In this document: one piece after another, positions 49,917 to 58,688 of the stretch
Position numbering within the stretch: the first letter of the stretch is position 1
Layout: each line of letters starts with the position of its first letter
Source of the DNA: Actinocatenispora sp036503555
Lineage (GTDB): Bacteria; Actinomycetota; Actinomycetes; Mycobacteriales; Micromonosporaceae
Length of the DNA: 64,000 nt
Reading direction: 5' to 3'
Assembly: GCA_036503555.1 (NCBI GenBank)
Contig: DASXWQ010000093.1
Coordinates: 17,197-81,196 of the forward strand
Notes under the pieces: model-generated
Seen by the model: the letters and a program-made list of their open reading frames with translations, nothing else
Told to the model about the DNA's origin: nothing
The model's database searches: none
Translations under genes and position numbers: made by a program

Positions 49917-50924
49917 ATGCGGGGGACGGCGGAGCACGTGGCGACCGTCGCCGGGTCGGCGGTGGTCCTCGGTGAGGTGTGGCTCGGCACCGGAGCGTCG
50001 CTCGGTCCGGGCGTCGTGGTGCGTTCGCACGACCGCGCGGTCTCGATCGGCAACCACACCGCCGTACGGGAGAACACGACCGTCTGGGGCGACGCCCGCC
50101 ATCCCGTACGCATCGGTCAGTGCACGGTCGTCGGCCACCGCGTGACGGTGACCGGCGCGCACGTCGGCCACCTCTGCGAGATTGGTACCGGCGCGATCCT
50201 GCTGCCCGGTTCGTGGCTCGGCGACGGCTGCATCGTTGCCGAGGGCACCCTGATCCCGCCGGGCATGGTCGTGCCCGCCGGTACGGTCGTGGCCGGCCGG
50301 CCGCCGCACACGGTCCGCTCGGCCACCGAGCACGACCGGCGGATGTCGCGCGCCCACCCGGCCGGCCTGACCGAGCACCACTACCAGCGCCTCGCGGCGC
50401 GTCCTGTGTCGGGGGCGACGATGAGACAGCTCTACGCGTACGACGGGCGGCGGCCGGTGGTGCACGAGACCGCCGTGCTGTTCGACTCGGCCGAGGTGAC
50501 CGGCGACGTCGTGATCGGGCCGAACAGCGTGCTCGCCGCCGGCGTGAAGATCGCCGCGGACGGCGGCCCGGTCCGGCTCGGCCGCAACGTGCAGGTCCTG
50601 GAGAACGCGGTGCTGCACCTGCTTGCCGGCGAGGAGCTGGTCGTCGAGGACGACGTGGTGATCGGGCCGGGCGCGCTCGTGCACGGTGGCCGGATCGGCG
50701 CGCACACGGTCGTCGAGTCCGGCGCGATCGTCTGCGACGGGGCCCGGATCGGCCCGGGCAGCCTGGTCCGCGCCGGCGCCTGCGTACGACAGCGCAGCGA
50801 GTTCGGTCCGCTGGCCGTGCTCGACGGCATACCGGCCAGGGTCACCACCATCCTCGACGTACGGCCGTCGCGTCCGCCGTGGGCGTTCACGCCGACGAGC
50901 CTCGCCGCGGTGACGAAGTACTAG
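49917..50924 (+). CDS. Tandem hexapeptide-repeat protein (gamma-carbonic anhydrase-like)
   Basis: A 335-aa protein with two left-handed beta-helix domains. The first (1-165) reads GSAVVLGEVWLGTGASLGPG, IGNHTAVRENTTVWGDARHP, VGHRVTVTGAHVGHLCEIGT and IGTGAILLPGSWLGDGCIVA; the second (180-335) has VTGDVVIGPNSVLAAGVKIA and LAGEELVVEDDVVIGPGALV. Hexapeptide rungs and a few metal-placed histidines point to gamma-class carbonic anhydrase or acyltransferase relatives. Two complete domains in one chain is unusual; single-domain proteins are about 170 aa. ATG 49917 has GGGGGAGG upstream. Confidence 0.8.
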   Translation: MRGTAEHVATVAGSAVVLGEVWLGTGASLGPGVVVRSHDRAVSIGNHTAVRENTTVWGDARHPVRIGQCTVVGHRVTVTGAHVGHLCEIGTGAILLPGSWLGDGCIVAEGTLIPPGMVVPAGTVVAGRPPHTVRSATEHDRRMSRAHPAGLTEHHYQRLAARPVSGATMRQLYAYDGRRPVVHETAVLFDSAEVTGDVVIGPNSVLAAGVKIAADGGPVRLGRNVQVLENAVLHLLAGEELVVEDDVVIGPGALVHGGRIGAHTVVESGAIVCDGARIGPGSLVRAGACVRQRSEFGPLAVLDGIPARVTTILDVRPSRPPWAFTPTSLAAVTKY

Positions 50925-50968
50925 AAAGCCGTTCGACGGCCGCGCCGGGTCCTGGCACAGTGCGCAGC

Positions 50969-51916
50969 ATGACGGACTCGGAACTGTTGACCGCGGCGGA
51001 CATTCCGCTCATGCAGGGACTGGCCCAGCGCGTCACCGCGATCCGGCCCGACCAGGTCAGCGCCGGCGCCTCGTACGGGGAGCTGGCCTGGGTATGGGGC
51101 AAGGGGTGCACGCCGTACGGTGCGACGTGGCGGCGCCGGCTGTGGTACTCCGGCGACGAGCTGGTGGCGTGGGGCTGGGCCTTCCTGCCGTACCAGGTGC
51201 GGCGCAACGACGGCTCGGTCCGGGACGTCACCGGCTCCTCGCTCAGCTACCAGGTTCACCCCGATCACACGCAGCTGGTCGACGAGCTGATCGACTGGTA
51301 CGACGGCGAGGCGGCCGGGCTCGAACGCACGGCGTGCCCGACGGACGCCGAGGAGTTCGCGTTGGCGCGGTGGGCGGCCCACGGGTACGAGTCCGACGTC
51401 GCGGAGCTCGGCGACACCGGGGGATGGACCCAGCTCAACGAGCGGGATCTCGCGGACGTGGAGCGGCCGGTGCTGCCGGCGGGGTTCCGGTTCGTGACCG
51501 CCGACGAGGCCGGGCCGGAGGCGGCGGTGCGGGCGCACCTGGACGCCTGGAGTCCGTCGGGGTACACGGTGCAGGGCTACCAGGACGTGCGGGCTACGGC
51601 GGCGTACCGCGGTGACCTGCACGTCCTGGTGGCGGCGCCGGACGGCACGATGGCGGCCTCGGCGATCATGTGGTTCGACGAGGCGAACAGGACCGTCGAG
51701 TTCGAGCCGGTCGGCACGCACCCGGACTACCGGCGGCTCGGGCTGGCGCGGGCGTTGATGCTGCACGGGATGCACCGGGCGCGGGCGGCCGGTGCCACCC
51801 ACGCGACGGTCGTCTGCCTGGGTGCGCCCGGGCATCCCAAGGCGCGCGCGCTCTACTACGGCCTCGGGTTCCGGGAGATCTCCCGGGACGCGCCGGTGAT
51901 CAAGGCCGCGGACTGA
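50969..51916 (+). CDS. GNAT-family N-acetyltransferase
   Basis: A 315-aa protein. The C-terminal half has the GNAT acetyl-CoA site VGTHPDYRRLGLARALMLHG (R/Q-x-x-G-x-G/A-like) and ALYYGLGFREIS at the end; the N-terminal half (residues 30-170) folds like a second, diverged GNAT domain with LVAWGWAFLPYQVRRND. The acceptor substrate is unknown. It lies 44 bases after the hexapeptide gene in the same orientation. The 150-base stretch after it (51917-52066) holds no clear gene. Confidence 0.85.
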   Translation: MTDSELLTAADIPLMQGLAQRVTAIRPDQVSAGASYGELAWVWGKGCTPYGATWRRRLWYSGDELVAWGWAFLPYQVRRNDGSVRDVTGSSLSYQVHPDHTQLVDELIDWYDGEAAGLERTACPTDAEEFALARWAAHGYESDVAELGDTGGWTQLNERDLADVERPVLPAGFRFVTADEAGPEAAVRAHLDAWSPSGYTVQGYQDVRATAAYRGDLHVLVAAPDGTMAASAIMWFDEANRTVEFEPVGTHPDYRRLGLARALMLHGMHRARAAGATHATVVCLGAPGHPKARALYYGLGFREISRDAPVIKAAD

Positions 51917-52066
51917 TCGTCAGCGGGCGCGGTCGAGCGGGCGGTCAGCGCGACCGGGGTGACGTCGAGGCGGTCGAACCGCCAGCCGGCCCCGGTACGG
52001 CGCGCGTGGTCGACGGCGACCCTCGCCGCCGGCTGACCGCGCGAGAACCGCTGCGGTACAAGGAAA

Positions 52067-53428
52067 CTAGTAGCGCCAGCGGGTACGGGCGACGACCTCG
52101 GCCGGGGTGGCGCCGGCGAACAGGGCGACCTCGCCGCGGCGCACCGCGCGCACGGCGTCGGCGAGGGTCGCGCCGAGCGCGGCCGACGGTACGGGATCGG
52201 CGTCGAACGCGGCGATCGCGGCGGACAGGTCGGCGGGCAGCGGTTCGACGGTCTCGGTCGGCAGGCCCGCCGGGTCCACGTCGACCGGCTCGGGCAGCGT
52301 CGCGCCGGCCGCCACACCGGCCCGGCCGGCGGCCAGCAGCCCGGCGAGCGCCAGGTACGGGTTGGCGGCCTGGTCGAAGCACTTGACCTCAAGGTTCGCG
52401 GCGCGGTGGCGTTCACCGGCCGCGCCGGTGACCAACCGCAGCGCGGCCTCCCGGTTCTCCAGCCCCCAGCACCGGTACGCGCCGGCCCAGTGCGACGGTA
52501 CGAGCCGCAGGTAGCTCGCGACCGACGGGGCGCCGAGCGCGAGCAGCGCCGGCAGGTGGTCCAGGATCCCCGCCGCGAACGCCTCGCCCTCGCCGGTCAT
52601 CTCGTACCGGCGGTGGCCGCCGGCGAACAGGTCGGTCTCCCCGCGCCACAGGCTCAGGTGCACGTGGCCGCCGTTGCCGACGCCGTCGGCGAGCACCTTC
52701 GGCGCGTACGTGACGCGCAGGCCGGCGCGCGCCGCGACCGCGCGGACCGTCTCGCGTACCAGGACCGCGGTGTCGGCGGCGCCGACGGGTGACTCGGCCG
52801 CGACGGACACCTCGCACTGGCCGGCGGCGTACTCCGGGTGGATCTGCTCGACGGCGACGCCCTCGGCCCGCAGCGCGCGTACCACGTCGCGCAGGTGGTC
52901 GGCCAGCTCGACCAGCCGGCCCGTCCCGTACGCCGGGCCGGTCGTCGCCGGCACGAAGTCGTCCCCGTCGCCGCGCGAGACGCACCACTCGACCTCGAAC
53001 GCGGCCCGCACCCGGTACCCGTCCGCGGCGAGCAGCGCGACCTGGCGGCGCAGCGCGTCGCGGGCGTCGCCGGGATGCGGCGCGCCGTCCAGGTCGTACC
53101 GGTCGGCGGGTGCCCAGGCCCAGCCGGGTGTCGCGGCGAGCACGGTCAACCGGGCGAGGTCGGGGTGCAGCCGCAGATCGCCGACGGGGCCGCCGGTGTA
53201 CTCGCCGCGAACGGTGGAGTCGTCGACGAGGAACGTGTCGAACACCGGTGAGGCGCCGACGCCCCACGCCGCGGCGTGCTCCAGCCGGTCCACCGGTACC
53301 GCCTTGAGGCGGGTCAGGCCGCTGGTGTCGACCCACGTCAGCGCGACCACGTCGACGCCCTGCCCGGCGAGCGCCGCCGCCCGCTGTCGTGCCGTCGCCG
53401 CCCGTGCCGCCCGCTCGCCTTCCTGCAC
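52067..53428 (-). CDS. Glutamine synthetase-family protein (FluG C-domain-like)
   Basis: A 453-aa GSI-family protein from GTG 53428 (GGGGGG upstream). Beta-grasp: VALTWVDTSGLTRLKAVPVD. Catalytic regions: AAFEVEWCVSRGDGDD, IHPEYAAGQCEVSVAAES, GGHVHLSLWRGETDLFAGGH, VPSHWAGAYRCWGLENREAA and AANLEVKCFDQAANPYLALA. Several metal and substrate positions differ from true GlnA, as in GlnA3/4 and FluG-type proteins that use amines other than ammonia. It is divergent, 33 bases apart, from an amidohydrolase that matches the N-terminal half of FluG. Confidence 0.88.
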   Translation of the reverse strand: MQEGERAARAATARQRAAALAGQGVDVVALTWVDTSGLTRLKAVPVDRLEHAAAWGVGASPVFDTFLVDDSTVRGEYTGGPVGDLRLHPDLARLTVLAATPGWAWAPADRYDLDGAPHPGDARDALRRQVALLAADGYRVRAAFEVEWCVSRGDGDDFVPATTGPAYGTGRLVELADHLRDVVRALRAEGVAVEQIHPEYAAGQCEVSVAAESPVGAADTAVLVRETVRAVAARAGLRVTYAPKVLADGVGNGGHVHLSLWRGETDLFAGGHRRYEMTGEGEAFAAGILDHLPALLALGAPSVASYLRLVPSHWAGAYRCWGLENREAALRLVTGAAGERHRAANLEVKCFDQAANPYLALAGLLAAGRAGVAAGATLPEPVDVDPAGLPTETVEPLPADLSAAIAAFDADPVPSAALGATLADAVRAVRRGEVALFAGATPAEVVARTRWRY

Positions 53429-53461
53429 GACCGCCCCCCGTCTGCCGGTAGCGTTCACCTT

Positions 53462-54538
53462 ATGGCACAAGGGAACCCGCTGCCGCTGTTCGACCATCAC
53501 TGCCACGGCGTCCTGCTGCGCGACCTGGACCGGCCGGGATTCGAGGCGCTGCTGACCGAGGGCGGGGCGCCCGGACGGTGGGGCGGCAGCCGGTTCGACA
53601 CCCGGGTCGGCCTCGCCGTACGCCGGTGGTGCGCGCCGGTGCTCGACCTGCCGCCCGACGCACCGGCCGGCGACTACCTGGCGCGGCGGGCGAGCCTCGG
53701 GTACCCGGAGGTGACCCGGCGGTTCCTCGGCGCGGCCGGGCTGTCCGGCCTGTGCGTCGACACCGGGTACGCCCCGGAGCCGCTGACGTCCCCGGCCGAG
53801 CTGGGCGCCGCGGCGGGCGCGCCGGCGTACCGGATCGGGCGGCTGGAGACGATCGCGGAGTCGGTGCTGGCGGGGTCCACCGCGGCGGGCTTCGCCGCGG
53901 CGGTCACCGACCGGATCGCCGCCGAGGCGGGCGACGTCGTGGCCTGGAAGTCGATCGCCGCGTACCGCTGCGGGCTGGCGCTGCCCGGCGGTGCCCTCGG
54001 ACCCGCCGAGGTGACGCGCGCCGCGGCGGCGTGCCTGCGCGGCGGCGGGCGGATCGCCGACCCGGTGCTGTCCGCGTACCTGGTGCGGGTGGCGGTCGGG
54101 ACGGGTCTGCCGGTGCAGTTCCACACCGGGTACGGCGACGCCGACGAGGACCTGGCGCGCGCGGATCCGTTGCTGCTGACCGATCTGCTGCGCGCGCTGG
54201 CCTCCGCAGGCGTCCCGCTGATGCTGCTGCACACCTACCCGTACCACCGGCAGGCCGGCTACCTCGCGCAGGTGTTCGACCCGGTGTTCGTCGACGTCGG
54301 GCTCGCCGGGCACGTGGTCGCCGGCCGTACCGCGGTGGTGCTGGCGGAGGCGAGCGAGCTGGCGCCGTTCACCAAGCTGCTGTACTCGTCCGACGGGTAC
54401 GCCCTGCCGGAGCACCACCACCTGGCCGCGCTGCTGTTCCGCGACGCGCTGGCGACCGTACTCGACGGGCTGCCCGACGCCGACCGGCTCACCCGCCTCG
54501 TTGCCCACGAGACCGCCCGCGCGGTGTACGACCGCTGA
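53462..54538 (+). CDS. Amidohydrolase (FluG N-domain-like)
   Basis: A 358-aa metal-dependent hydrolase (Amidohydro_2). MAQGNPLPLFDHHCHGVLLR has the HxH metal site, VVAWKSIAAYRCGL supplies the Lys, then PVQFHTGYGDADEDLARADP, LMLLHTYPYHRQAGYLAQVF and LLYSSDGYALPEHHHL give the late His and Asp. In fungal FluG an amidohydrolase domain of this type is fused to a glutamine synthetase domain. The partner is encoded divergently. Its substrate is probably a gamma-glutamyl amide or related amide (inference). A hairpin terminator follows the stop. Confidence 0.87.
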   Translation: MAQGNPLPLFDHHCHGVLLRDLDRPGFEALLTEGGAPGRWGGSRFDTRVGLAVRRWCAPVLDLPPDAPAGDYLARRASLGYPEVTRRFLGAAGLSGLCVDTGYAPEPLTSPAELGAAAGAPAYRIGRLETIAESVLAGSTAAGFAAAVTDRIAAEAGDVVAWKSIAAYRCGLALPGGALGPAEVTRAAAACLRGGGRIADPVLSAYLVRVAVGTGLPVQFHTGYGDADEDLARADPLLLTDLLRALASAGVPLMLLHTYPYHRQAGYLAQVFDPVFVDVGLAGHVVAGRTAVVLAEASELAPFTKLLYSSDGYALPEHHHLAALLFRDALATVLDGLPDADRLTRLVAHETARAVYDR

Positions 54539-54540
54539 GG

Positions 54541-54570
54541 CGTGGCGTGCCCGCCGCCGGGCACGCCACG
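54541..54570. terminator. Bidirectional terminator hairpin
   Basis: Perfect 13-bp stem (CGTGGCGTGCCCG at 54541-54553 with 54558-54570) and loop CCGC between the convergent amidohydrolase and rhodanese genes. Confidence 0.8.
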
Positions 54571-54575
54571 CCGGG

Positions 54576-54956
54576 TCACGCGCGCCAGGGCAGCCCGGCG
54601 TCCTGCCAGGCCCGGAAGCCACCCACGACGTCGGTCGCGTTGCGCAGCCCCAGATCCTGCAGGCTCGCCGCCGCCAGCGACGACGTGTACCCCTCGGAGC
54701 AGAGCACGATCACCCGGACGTCGTGGTCGGTCGCCTCTGCGAGCCGGTGCGCCGAGGTCGGGTCGAAGCGCCACTCCAGCACGTTCCGCTCGACCAGCAG
54801 CGCGCCCGGCACGATGCCCTCCTCGGCGCGCTGCCCGGCCGGCCGGATGTCGACCAGCACGGCGCCACCCCGCACCAACTCGTACGCCCGAGCCGGGGTG
54901 AGGCGGTCCAGCCGGCGCCGCGCCAGGTCCAGGACCCGGTCGATGGTGGCGGTCAC
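54576..54956 (-). CDS. Rhodanese-domain sulfurtransferase
   Basis: A 126-aa single rhodanese domain from GTG 54956. LTPARAYELVRGGAVLVDIR, PGALLVERNVLEWRFDP, the active loop VIVLCSEGYTSSLAAASLQD (catalytic Cys) and VVGGFRAWQDAGLPW are all canonical. It would transfer sulfane sulfur from thiosulfate or persulfides. Its start overlaps the cysteine dioxygenase stop by four bases (GTGA), so it is the third gene of an operon. A role in handling sulfur released from cysteine breakdown is likely. Confidence 0.92.
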   Translation of the reverse strand: MTATIDRVLDLARRRLDRLTPARAYELVRGGAVLVDIRPAGQRAEEGIVPGALLVERNVLEWRFDPTSAHRLAEATDHDVRVIVLCSEGYTSSLAAASLQDLGLRNATDVVGGFRAWQDAGLPWRA

Positions 54957-55435
54957 CAGTCGACCCCCGCCCGGTCGGTACGCAGCAGCCGCAGCTCGCC
55001 GTCCGCGTAGGCGTACTGCGACATCGCGGTCAGGCCGGGCGCGTACACGTGCAGCGTGACGGCGGGGGAGTCGCCCCGGTTGTGGACCCGGTGCACGTGG
55101 TGCGGCCCGAACTGCCGCATCGCGCCCTCCTGCCAGTCCAGTGTGGACAGTCCGGAGGGCGCGACGACGTCCTCGGCCACCGTCCCTGCGAGGACGGTGA
55201 ACGCGCCGGACGCGCCGCCGTGGTCGTGCAGGTCGGTACCCTGCCCCGGCAGCCAGGTCAGCAGCCACGCCTCGTGCCCGGTGTCCGCGTGCAACCGGCG
55301 GTACCAGCGGCGGCCGGCGTCGAAGACGGGTGCGTGGCGCAGCGCCGCGTACCGGCGCGCGAGCTCGGCGGGGTCCACGACCCCGGCGACGTCGGTGGGG
55401 CCGGCCGCGGGGCCGGCGGATGTGGTGGTGCGCAA
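54953..55435 (-). CDS. Cysteine dioxygenase (cupin)
   Basis: A 160-aa cupin iron enzyme from a TTG at 55435 with AAGGAGA upstream. The metal site appears in GTDLHDHGGASGAFTVLAGT and FGPHHVHRVHNRG, with the family YRRLHADTGHEAWLLTWLPG upstream. It converts cysteine to cysteine sulfinate with O2. The start codon TTG is unusual but well placed. It lies 67 bases after the FAD protein gene and overlaps the rhodanese gene, so all three are probably one transcript. Confidence 0.88.
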   Translation of the reverse strand: MRTTTSAGPAAGPTDVAGVVDPAELARRYAALRHAPVFDAGRRWYRRLHADTGHEAWLLTWLPGQGTDLHDHGGASGAFTVLAGTVAEDVVAPSGLSTLDWQEGAMRQFGPHHVHRVHNRGDSPAVTLHVYAPGLTAMSQYAYADGELRLLRTDRAGVDW

Positions 55436-55502
55436 GGGAAGTCTCCTTGTGTGGTCGGTGCGGTCGCCACCGGCCGCGAACGGATCGCGGTGCGGCGTGG
55501 TG

Positions 55503-56801
55503 TCAGGCGGCGGGGCGGCGGACGGGCAGCGCCGCGAGGGCGTCCGCGATCGCGCCGGCCTGCGCGCGGATCTCGGGGATCGCGGTCGTCTCCCACAGGT
55601 CACCGAGCCGCGGCGGCCCGAGCGCGTACACCGGCTCGCCGCCGGCCAGTCGGCCGGCGGCGTCGCAGCGCAGCCCCGTCGCCGAGTCGTCGAGCCGGGC
55701 GAGGCCGGTGCCACGGACCGACTCCGCGAGCGGATCGGTACCCGTGGCCCACCTGCCCGGCCCGGTACAGTTCACCAACACTCCACAGTGGACGTTCGTA
55801 CCGTCGGCCAGCGTGGCGGCGAGACCGCCGGGCGCCGGCTCGACGCGGGCCAGCCCGCCCCGGCGTACGGTCAGGGTGCCCGACGCCCGCAGCGCGGCGA
55901 CGGCGGTGGCGACCGGTGGCGCCATCCGGTGCCGGTGCACCTGCCAGCAGCGGTCGACGTGCGCACGGAAGCTGCCCCGCTGGGCGGCCGACAGACCGGC
56001 CCAGACCGGGCCGGCGTCGCACCGCAGGCCGTCGACCACGCCGCGCCAGTCCGCCCCGGCCGCCACGACGCGGCGTACCGTGCGGAGCAGGCCGGCCGTG
56101 GTCGTCGGGATCGGGCTCAACCGCACCGGTTCCGGTGGGTCGGTCAGGTGCGCGGCGGGCAGCAGACCGTGCCGGCTCACCGCGACGAGGTGCGCGTCGG
56201 GGCGCCGCCGGTGCACCGCCAGCGCCACGTCGACCGCGGTGAGGCCGGTGCCGAGCAGCAGCACCGACCGGTGCCGCGCGATCCGCTCGAACGCCCGGTC
56301 GGTCCACGGATCGTCCACGTAGCAAGGGTTTTCGGCCAACCCGGGTATCGGGGGAACGCGCGACGCGCCGTGCCCGACGGCGAGTACCGCCGCGCGTCCG
56401 GCGATCCGCCGCCCGTCCGCCGTGGTCACGTCGACCCGCCCGGCGTCCGCACGCAGCCCCACGACCCGCCCGGCGATGCGCTCCGCGTGTCCCGCGCGGT
56501 CGAGCCGGTCGGCCAGGTATCCGCCGTACCGCCGGCGCGCCAGGAAGCCGTCCGGATCGACCGGCCGGCCCGTCGCGCGGCACCACGACACCAGGTCGTC
56601 CGGGCGGTCCGGATCCGCGCTCATGGTGCCGGCCCGCGCGTTGAGCAGGTGGTACGGCTCGGCCGTCCGGTATGCGCAGCCCGCGCCGGGGAACGGCCCG
56701 TCGCCGACGAGCAGGACGGGGCCGACCCCGCGGCGGGCGAGCGCCAGCGTGACCAGCACCCCGCTGGCACCGTCGCCGATCACCACCACCGGTCGCGCCA
56801 C
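55503..56801 (-). CDS. FAD/NAD(P)-binding protein (NAD_binding_9 type)
   Basis: A 432-aa flavoprotein from GTG 56801. N-terminal FAD motif VVVIGDGASGVLVTLALARR, then YHLLNARAGTMSADPDRPDD, a second nucleotide site SVLLLGTGLTAVDVALAVHR and VLVNCTGPGRW near the end. Families of this type (FAD-NAD(P)-binding, PF13454) resemble lysine/ornithine monooxygenases; the substrate is unknown. In this operon with cysteine dioxygenase and rhodanese it may act in sulfur metabolism. It is divergent from a LuxR-type regulator at 56918. Confidence 0.85.
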   Translation of the reverse strand: MARPVVVIGDGASGVLVTLALARRGVGPVLLVGDGPFPGAGCAYRTAEPYHLLNARAGTMSADPDRPDDLVSWCRATGRPVDPDGFLARRRYGGYLADRLDRAGHAERIAGRVVGLRADAGRVDVTTADGRRIAGRAAVLAVGHGASRVPPIPGLAENPCYVDDPWTDRAFERIARHRSVLLLGTGLTAVDVALAVHRRRPDAHLVAVSRHGLLPAAHLTDPPEPVRLSPIPTTTAGLLRTVRRVVAAGADWRGVVDGLRCDAGPVWAGLSAAQRGSFRAHVDRCWQVHRHRMAPPVATAVAALRASGTLTVRRGGLARVEPAPGGLAATLADGTNVHCGVLVNCTGPGRWATGTDPLAESVRGTGLARLDDSATGLRCDAAGRLAGGEPVYALGPPRLGDLWETTAIPEIRAQAGAIADALAALPVRRPAA

Positions 56802-56917
56802 GCGTGCTCCTAATTTCCCATCAAATCTGTAGGGATACTCGGGAATGCTACCCGACCCCTCGCCACCCGGGAACTCCCACCCGCCCGGCGCGTCGCCCGG
56901 CTCGTAGACTCACGGAC

Positions 56918-57568
56918 GTGAGCGAGGTGCTGACGGTACGCGGCGAGGACGAGCTGATCGCCCGCGCCGGACACCTGTTCGTCGCGGCGCGCGACGAGTT
57001 CCTCTGTGCCGCCAACGATCTCGACACCTGGGACCGCAGCGGCCTCCGCGAGCGCCTGGCCGAGCGGATGGGTGCCGCGGGCCCGACCCGCAGCATCCGC
57101 AAGCTGTTCAGCCCGGCGGTACTCGCCGACGACGACGGCGTCGAGCACCTGTCCCGCCTCGCCGGCCTGCGGCCCGCGATCCGCATCTGTTCGGCCGAAC
57201 TGCCGCGCGAGACGATCATCATCGACCGCCGCCTCGCCATCCTCGCCGACGCCCCCGTCGCCGGCGTACGGACCTTCACCGTCGTCCGCGCGCCCGGCGT
57301 CGTCGAGGGCGTACGCGCGTTGTTCGACGCGGCATGGGAACAGGCGACCCCGCTCGCCGACCACCTCCGGACCGGCGTGCCCGCGCTGAGCCCCGAGAGC
57401 CGCGCGATCCTGCGGCAGCTCGCCGCCGGGCACAAGGACGAGGCGGCGGCACGGGAACTGGGCCTGTCGTTGCGTACCTACCGGCGACGGGTGGCCGAGC
57501 TGATGGTCCTGCTCGGCGCCGAGTCCCGGTTCCAGGCGGGTGCCCGGGCCCGCGCTCTGGGCCTCTGA
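56918..57568 (+). CDS. LuxR-type HTH regulator with TrmB-like sensor domain
   Basis: A 216-aa protein from GTG 56918. The N-terminal 140 residues (VLTVRGEDELIARAGHLFVA, DEFLCAANDLDTWDRSGLRE, RETIIIDRRLAILADAPVAG) look like the phospholipase D-like sensor domain of TrmB/regulators; the C-terminal LuxR HTH contains LSPESRAILRQLAAGHKDEA and ARELGLSLRTYRRRVAELM. It is divergent from the FAD-cysteine dioxygenase-rhodanese operon and is its likely regulator. Confidence 0.82.
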   Translation: MSEVLTVRGEDELIARAGHLFVAARDEFLCAANDLDTWDRSGLRERLAERMGAAGPTRSIRKLFSPAVLADDDGVEHLSRLAGLRPAIRICSAELPRETIIIDRRLAILADAPVAGVRTFTVVRAPGVVEGVRALFDAAWEQATPLADHLRTGVPALSPESRAILRQLAAGHKDEAAARELGLSLRTYRRRVAELMVLLGAESRFQAGARARALGL

Positions 57569-57575
57569 CGCGAAA

Positions 57576-57587
57576 TCCACTGTGGAC
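57576..57587. promoter_or_regulatory. TCCACTGTGGAC palindrome downstream of regulator
   Basis: TCCACTGTGGAC lies seven bases after the stop at 57568 and about 150 bases before the promoter of the HU gene; a decayed copy follows at 57606. It belongs to the recurrent TCCACWGTGGA set. Confidence 0.45.
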
Positions 57588-57729
57588 GGAATGATCCGTC
57601 CGCGGTCCACGGTGGGCAGCCTTCCAGTGACGACGGGATTCCTTTGGTACCAAGGGTTCTCGCACCGTTGACCGAGTGCCGGCCGGAGCCGGATCCCTAC
57701 TGGCGCGGCGGTTCCGCGGACAGTCCTAT

Positions 57730-57758
57730 TTGGCCAGTCGCGCGATCCCATGCATACT
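57730..57758 (+). promoter_or_regulatory. SigA-type promoter of the HU gene
   Basis: TTGGCC (57730-57735) and CATACT (57753-57758) with exactly 17 bases between, 48 bases before the GTG start at 57806. The spacing is optimal and the region is AT-richer than its surroundings. Confidence 0.6.
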
Positions 57759-57805
57759 GGGGGTCACGAGCCAGTCATGACGCCGACATCCACCCGGGAG
57801 TAGTC

Positions 57806-58663
57806 GTGAACAAGGCAGAGCTCATCGACGCGCTGACCACCCGCATGGGCGACCGTGCGAAGGCCACCGCGGCCCTCGACGCCGTTCTCGCCGAGATCCA
57901 ACGGACCGTTGCGAAGGGCGGCACGATCTCGCTTGCCGGCTTCGGGGTCTTCGAGAAGCGTGCCCGCGCGGCACGTACCGCGCGCAACCCGCGCACCGGG
58001 GAGCCGGTGAAACTCAAGAAGACCTCGGTGCCCGCGTTCCGTGCGGGCCAGTCGTTCAAGGATCTGGTGAGCGGCAAGAAGAAGCTCACCACCCTGAAGA
58101 AGACGGCCGCCACCGGCGCCGCGAAGAAGACCACGGCCGCGAAGACCACCATGGCCGCGAAGAAGGCCACCGCCGCGAAGGCCGCCGCCACGGCGAAGAA
58201 GGTCACGGCGACCGCCAAGAAGGCCACCACGACGGCGAAGAAGGCCAGCACCGCGAAGAAGGCCAGCACCACCAAGAAGGTCGCCACGGCCAAGAAGACC
58301 GCCACGCGCAAGGCCGCCCCGGCGAAGACCACGCGTACCACGGCGGCGAAGGCCACGACGAAGAAGACGGCCCCGCGCAAGACCACGAAGGCCGCCCCGC
58401 GTAAGGCGACGAAGTCGGCGGCCAAGGCCGCCCCGCGTAGGGCAACGAAGTCGGTGACCGCCAAGGCCGCCCCGCGCAAGACGACGAAGTCGGCGGCCAA
58501 GGCGGCGAAGGCCACGACGGCCAAGGCCACGACGGCCAAGGCCACGACCGCCAGGTCGACGGCGAAGCGCCCGACGAAGTCCGCGGCGAAGAAGACCACC
58601 CGGTCCGCCGCGCCGAAGCGCGCGGTCACCACGAAGTCCGCGGCGAAGCGCCGCGCCCGCTGA
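57806..58663 (+). CDS. hup: HU nucleoid protein with Lys/Ala-rich tail
   Basis: A 285-aa protein from GTG 57806. Residues 1-90 are a complete HU domain (NKAELIDALTTRMGDRAKAT, GGTISLAGFGVFEKRARAAR, TARNPRTGEPVKLKKTSVPA, FRAGQSFKDLV). The remaining 195 residues are a low-complexity tail of AKKATTAKKAS-like repeats, as in actinobacterial HupS/HupB. It compacts DNA; the tail binds nucleic acid and may be modified. A stand-alone tail-like protein is encoded at 10113. A terminator hairpin follows the stop. Confidence 0.96.
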   Translation: MNKAELIDALTTRMGDRAKATAALDAVLAEIQRTVAKGGTISLAGFGVFEKRARAARTARNPRTGEPVKLKKTSVPAFRAGQSFKDLVSGKKKLTTLKKTAATGAAKKTTAAKTTMAAKKATAAKAAATAKKVTATAKKATTTAKKASTAKKASTTKKVATAKKTATRKAAPAKTTRTTAAKATTKKTAPRKTTKAAPRKATKSAAKAAPRRATKSVTAKAAPRKTTKSAAKAAKATTAKATTAKATTARSTAKRPTKSAAKKTTRSAAPKRAVTTKSAAKRRAR

Positions 58664-58688
58664 GCCGGTCCGGCCGTCAGGACGGAGA

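Noticed and set aside
51917..52066. Gene fragment on the minus strand after the GNAT gene
   Set aside because: A short coding-like stretch (SRGQPAARVAVDHARRTGAG) is visible but no start, family or stop context supports a call.
9604..52069. Shared 13-mer CGGTACAAGGAAA at about 9605 and 52053
   Set aside because: At this length several chance matches are expected in 64 kb, and flanks do not match.
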